From: Solirubrobacteraceae bacterium
GTDB lineage: Bacteria; Actinomycetota; Thermoleophilia; Solirubrobacterales; Solirubrobacteraceae
Length of the DNA: 43,111 nucleotides
Assembly: GCA_030447785.1 (NCBI GenBank)
Contig: JAUJOF010000003.1
Location: forward strand, 329,618 to 372,728
Direction: 5' to 3'
A program made the position numbers and the translations under genes. The notes beneath the pieces were generated by a model. It worked only from the letters and a program-made list of their open reading frames with translations, ran no database searches and was not told the origin of the DNA. Positions 41,316 to 43,111 of this stretch are shown one piece after another; position 1 is the first letter of the stretch; each line of letters begins with the position of its first letter.

Positions 41316-42245
41316 GTGCAGCCCGTGACCGACCTGCCCCCCAGCGTGGCGATCCGCGAGGTGGGCCCCCGGGACGGCTTCCAGAACGAGCCGGAGATCG
41401 TGGCCACCGCCGACAAGGTGCGCCTCATCGACGCGCTGGTGCGCACGGGGCTGCGCCGCCTGGAGGTCACGAGCTTCGTGCGCGCCGACGTGATTCCCCA
41501 GCTGGCCGACGCCGAGGAGGTGCTCGAGCGCATCGACGTACCCGACGGGGTGAACGTCTCGGTGCTCATCCCCAACGAGCGCGGCCTGGACAACGCCCTG
41601 ACCCGTCGCGAGCGCTTCGACGAGGTCAACGTCTTCCTCAGCGCGAGCGAGACCCACAACGCGAGGAACGTCAACCGCTCGGTGGCGGAGTCCCTGGCCG
41701 GGGTGGAGCGCGTCCTGGTTCGCGCGCGCGAGGAGGGGCTGCGCTGCGCGGGCGCGATCTCCGTGAGCTTTGGCTGCCCCTACGAGGGCGTGGTGCCCGT
41801 CGAGCGGGTGCTGGGCATCGCGCGCCGCCTGCGCGACGCGGGCGCTGGGGAGGTCGGCTTCGCGGACACCACCGGCATGGCCAACCCGCGCCAGGTGAGG
41901 GAGTTCTTGGCCCGCGCCCGCGCCGAGCTGGGAGGCGAGGTGGAGCTGACCGCCCACTTCCACAACACGCGCGGGCAGGGCCTGGCCAACGTGCTGGCGG
42001 CCCTCGAGGCCGGCTGCGCCTCCTTCGAGGCGAGCTTCGGCGAGCTGGGCGGCTGCCCCGTCCCCCCCGGGGCGACGGGCAACATCGCCACCGAGGACCT
42101 GGTCTGCATGCTCCACGAGATGGGCGTCCAGACCGGCGTCGACGTCGAGGCGCTGCTGGCCTGCACGCGCGACGTGCAGCGGGTGCTCGGCCGCCCGCTG
42201 GGCAGCCACACCCTGGTGGCCGGCCCCGTGGAGTGGAAGCGCTGA
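41316..42245 (+). CDS. mvaB: Hydroxymethylglutaryl-CoA lyase
   Basis: 309 residues. It cleaves HMG-CoA to acetyl-CoA and acetoacetate in leucine degradation; related lyases act on other 3-hydroxyacyl-CoAs. IREVGPRDGFQNE (metal-binding Asp and catalytic Arg), VSFGCPYEG, FADTTGMANP, HFHNTRG (metal His pair) and GGCPVPPGATGNIATEDLV match the family; the catalytic-loop Cys is present. GTG 41316 is chosen because TATGGT lies 7 nt upstream; ATG 41304 is the alternative. Confidence 0.92.
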   Translation: MQPVTDLPPSVAIREVGPRDGFQNEPEIVATADKVRLIDALVRTGLRRLEVTSFVRADVIPQLADAEEVLERIDVPDGVNVSVLIPNERGLDNALTRRERFDEVNVFLSASETHNARNVNRSVAESLAGVERVLVRAREEGLRCAGAISVSFGCPYEGVVPVERVLGIARRLRDAGAGEVGFADTTGMANPRQVREFLARARAELGGEVELTAHFHNTRGQGLANVLAALEAGCASFEASFGELGGCPVPPGATGNIATEDLVCMLHEMGVQTGVDVEALLACTRDVQRVLGRPLGSHTLVAGPVEWKR

Positions 42246-42279
42246 GGAGACGGCTACAGCGCTGCGCGCTGCACGTGAT

Positions 42280-42320
42280 GATTGCACGCGCAACTGTCCT
42301 GCTATGTTGTCCGTGCAATC
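42280..42320 (+). promoter_or_regulatory. Operator-like inverted repeat before yceI
   Basis: GATTGCACG and CGTGCAATC are perfect 9-bp arms separated by 23 bp. The region between holds TATGTT (42303-42308), a likely -10, and TTGCAC in the left arm could act as a -35 at a short 15-bp spacing. Arms flanking a -10 suggest repression by a dimeric regulator. Confidence 0.5.
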
Positions 42321-42343
42321 AGTTTGCCGACAGGAGGAATCCG

Positions 42344-42898
42344 ATGAGCACGCAGACCCAGCAGGGCATCCGGCCGGGCACCTGGCAGGTCGACGCCGGT
42401 CATTCCAGCGTCGAGTTCCAGGCCAAGCACATGGGCATCGCGACCGTGAAGGGCTTCTTCGGCGAGTTCGCCGGGACGCTCGAGGTCGCCGAGGATCCCG
42501 CGACCACGCGGGCGTGGGGGACCATCAGGGCCGACACCCTGAACACCCGCCAGGACGACCGCGACACGCACCTGCGCTCGCCCGACTTCCTCGACACCGA
42601 GCGGTTCCCCGAGATCGCCTTCGTATCGAAGAGGATCGAGCCCGTCGACGAGGAGAACCTGCGCGTCACCGGCGACCTGACGATCCGCGGGGTCACCCAG
42701 GAGGTCGAGCTCGCGGTCGAGGTCCAGGGCGCCGACACCGATCCGTGGGGCAACGAGCGCGTGGCCCTCGAGGCCACCGGCAGCCTCAGTCGCGAGGCCT
42801 ACGGCATGACCTTCAACCAGGCCCTGGGCAGCGGCAACATGCTCGTGGGCGACAAGGTCAAGCTCCTGGCCAGCATCTCCGCCGTCAAGGAGGGCTAG
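42344..42898 (+). CDS. YceI-family protein
   Basis: 184 residues, the lipocalin-like YceI fold that binds isoprenoid or amphipathic ligands. GTWQVDAGHSSVEFQAKHMGIATVKGFFGEFAGTL opens it. RDTHLRSPDFLDTERFPEIAFVSKRIE and GDLTIRGVTQEVELAVEV are the characteristic middle. YGMTFNQALGSGNMLVGDKVKL closes it. No signal peptide, so cytoplasmic. It has a proper ribosome site (CAGGAGGAATCCG) and an inverted repeat in the promoter. Confidence 0.93.
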   Translation: MSTQTQQGIRPGTWQVDAGHSSVEFQAKHMGIATVKGFFGEFAGTLEVAEDPATTRAWGTIRADTLNTRQDDRDTHLRSPDFLDTERFPEIAFVSKRIEPVDEENLRVTGDLTIRGVTQEVELAVEVQGADTDPWGNERVALEATGSLSREAYGMTFNQALGSGNMLVGDKVKLLASISAVKEG

Positions 42899-43013
42899 GA
42901 GCGAGGGAACGGCCCGATCGCGTGCTGCGCGACCGCCTCACCGCGTGGTGGCGCCCCACCGCGCCCCCACATCCGCGGTGCGCCCCCCAACCCGGCCGCG
43001 GAACCAGCCCGGG

Positions 43014-43111
43014 CTAGTAGTAAGGCTCGGCCGGGGGGTCTGGCGGCGCGGGCGCGTAGGCGACGAACTCCCGGGCGCCGGGGCCGTCAACCTCACACCA
43101 CGCTCCCCTCT
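43014..43111 (-). CDS. C-terminal end of an unknown protein (partial)
   Basis: The frame enters from the right edge and ends WCEVDGPGAREFVAYAPAPPDPPAEPYY before TAG at 43014. The Pro-rich acidic tail is typical of a protein terminus. Only about 32 residues are visible and no function can be given. Confidence 0.45.
   Translation of the reverse strand, partial: RGAWCEVDGPGAREFVAYAPAPPDPPAEPYY

Noticed and set aside
1..43111. CRISPR array, tRNA or rRNA genes
   Set aside because: No regularly spaced repeats and no cloverleaf or rRNA landmark sequences found by eye on either strand.

Overview
The window is GC-rich (about 70%) actinobacterial DNA, most likely from a Thermoleophilia / Solirubrobacterales-type organism. 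This is inferred from coenzyme F420 genes, an ethylmalonyl-CoA pathway, a SigB/SigF-type sigma factor, a DnaQ-UvrC fusion, many leaderless promoters, and small proteins of a kind I associate with that class. No database search was possible. No rRNA, tRNA, CRISPR array, insertion sequence or complete prophage was seen.

Layout. 1 to about 0.6 kb: a lower-GC fragment of a beta-helix-like secreted protein, joined to an acyl-CoA dehydrogenase that lacks its N-terminal half. 0.5-2.6 kb: acyl-CoA dehydrogenase, an SCP2-like protein and an SDR, translationally coupled. 2.6-5.6 kb: mutM, a cupin, an AAC(2')-I acetyltransferase, and a MerR regulator divergent from a Cys-Cys protein. 5.7-8.1 kb: minus-strand sucC-sucD-ferredoxin. 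From about 6.47 to 12.26 kb every recognisable gene is broken by many small indels, as in unpolished single-pass long-read sequence. sucC, sucD and the GTP-type PEP carboxykinase (10.7-12.6 kb) can still be read across frames, but about 2.7 kb between them cannot be assigned.

12.6-13.9 kb: a cyclic-di-GMP-I riboswitch in front of a secreted protein. 14-18.5 kb: a Zn-ribbon protein, an SDR, moaA, a lipoprotein, sodC and a BamE-like protein. 18.3-22.9 kb: ethylmalonyl-CoA mutase with MeaB, an Uma2 nuclease and a divergent metallo-hydrolase. 23.0-26.7 kb: a DUF559 pseudogene, then a molybdate regulator and modABC. 26.8-28.0 kb: clpS and a sigma factor. 28.0-29.6 kb: crotonyl-CoA carboxylase/reductase. 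29.7-35.1 kb: lipoproteins, the DnaQ-GIY-YIG-UvrC fusion, ygfZ, and a SsuA/THI5-like binding protein. 35.1-37.2 kb: an aquaporin relic, a 32-residue-repeat coiled coil and tiny membrane proteins. 37.2-41.3 kb: lgt and an F420 cluster (cofE, cofC, cofD, npdG). 41.3-43.1 kb: HMG-CoA lyase and yceI.

The genes make a coherent central-carbon picture. Ccr and Ecm (with MeaB) are hallmark enzymes of the ethylmalonyl-CoA route for acetyl-CoA assimilation, and SucCD and PckG link its products to the TCA cycle and gluconeogenesis. The molybdate importer and MoaA serve molybdenum cofactor. The F420 cluster and NpdG make and reduce deazaflavin.

The least described signal is regulatory. Three tightly divergent gene pairs (16.66, 33.17 and 41.30 kb) share a 10-bp symmetric element ANNNTANNNT. 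It reads as a TANNNT -10 box on each strand, placed 7-9 nt from each start codon. It implies back-to-back leaderless promoters, and at moaA it points to an ATC start codon.
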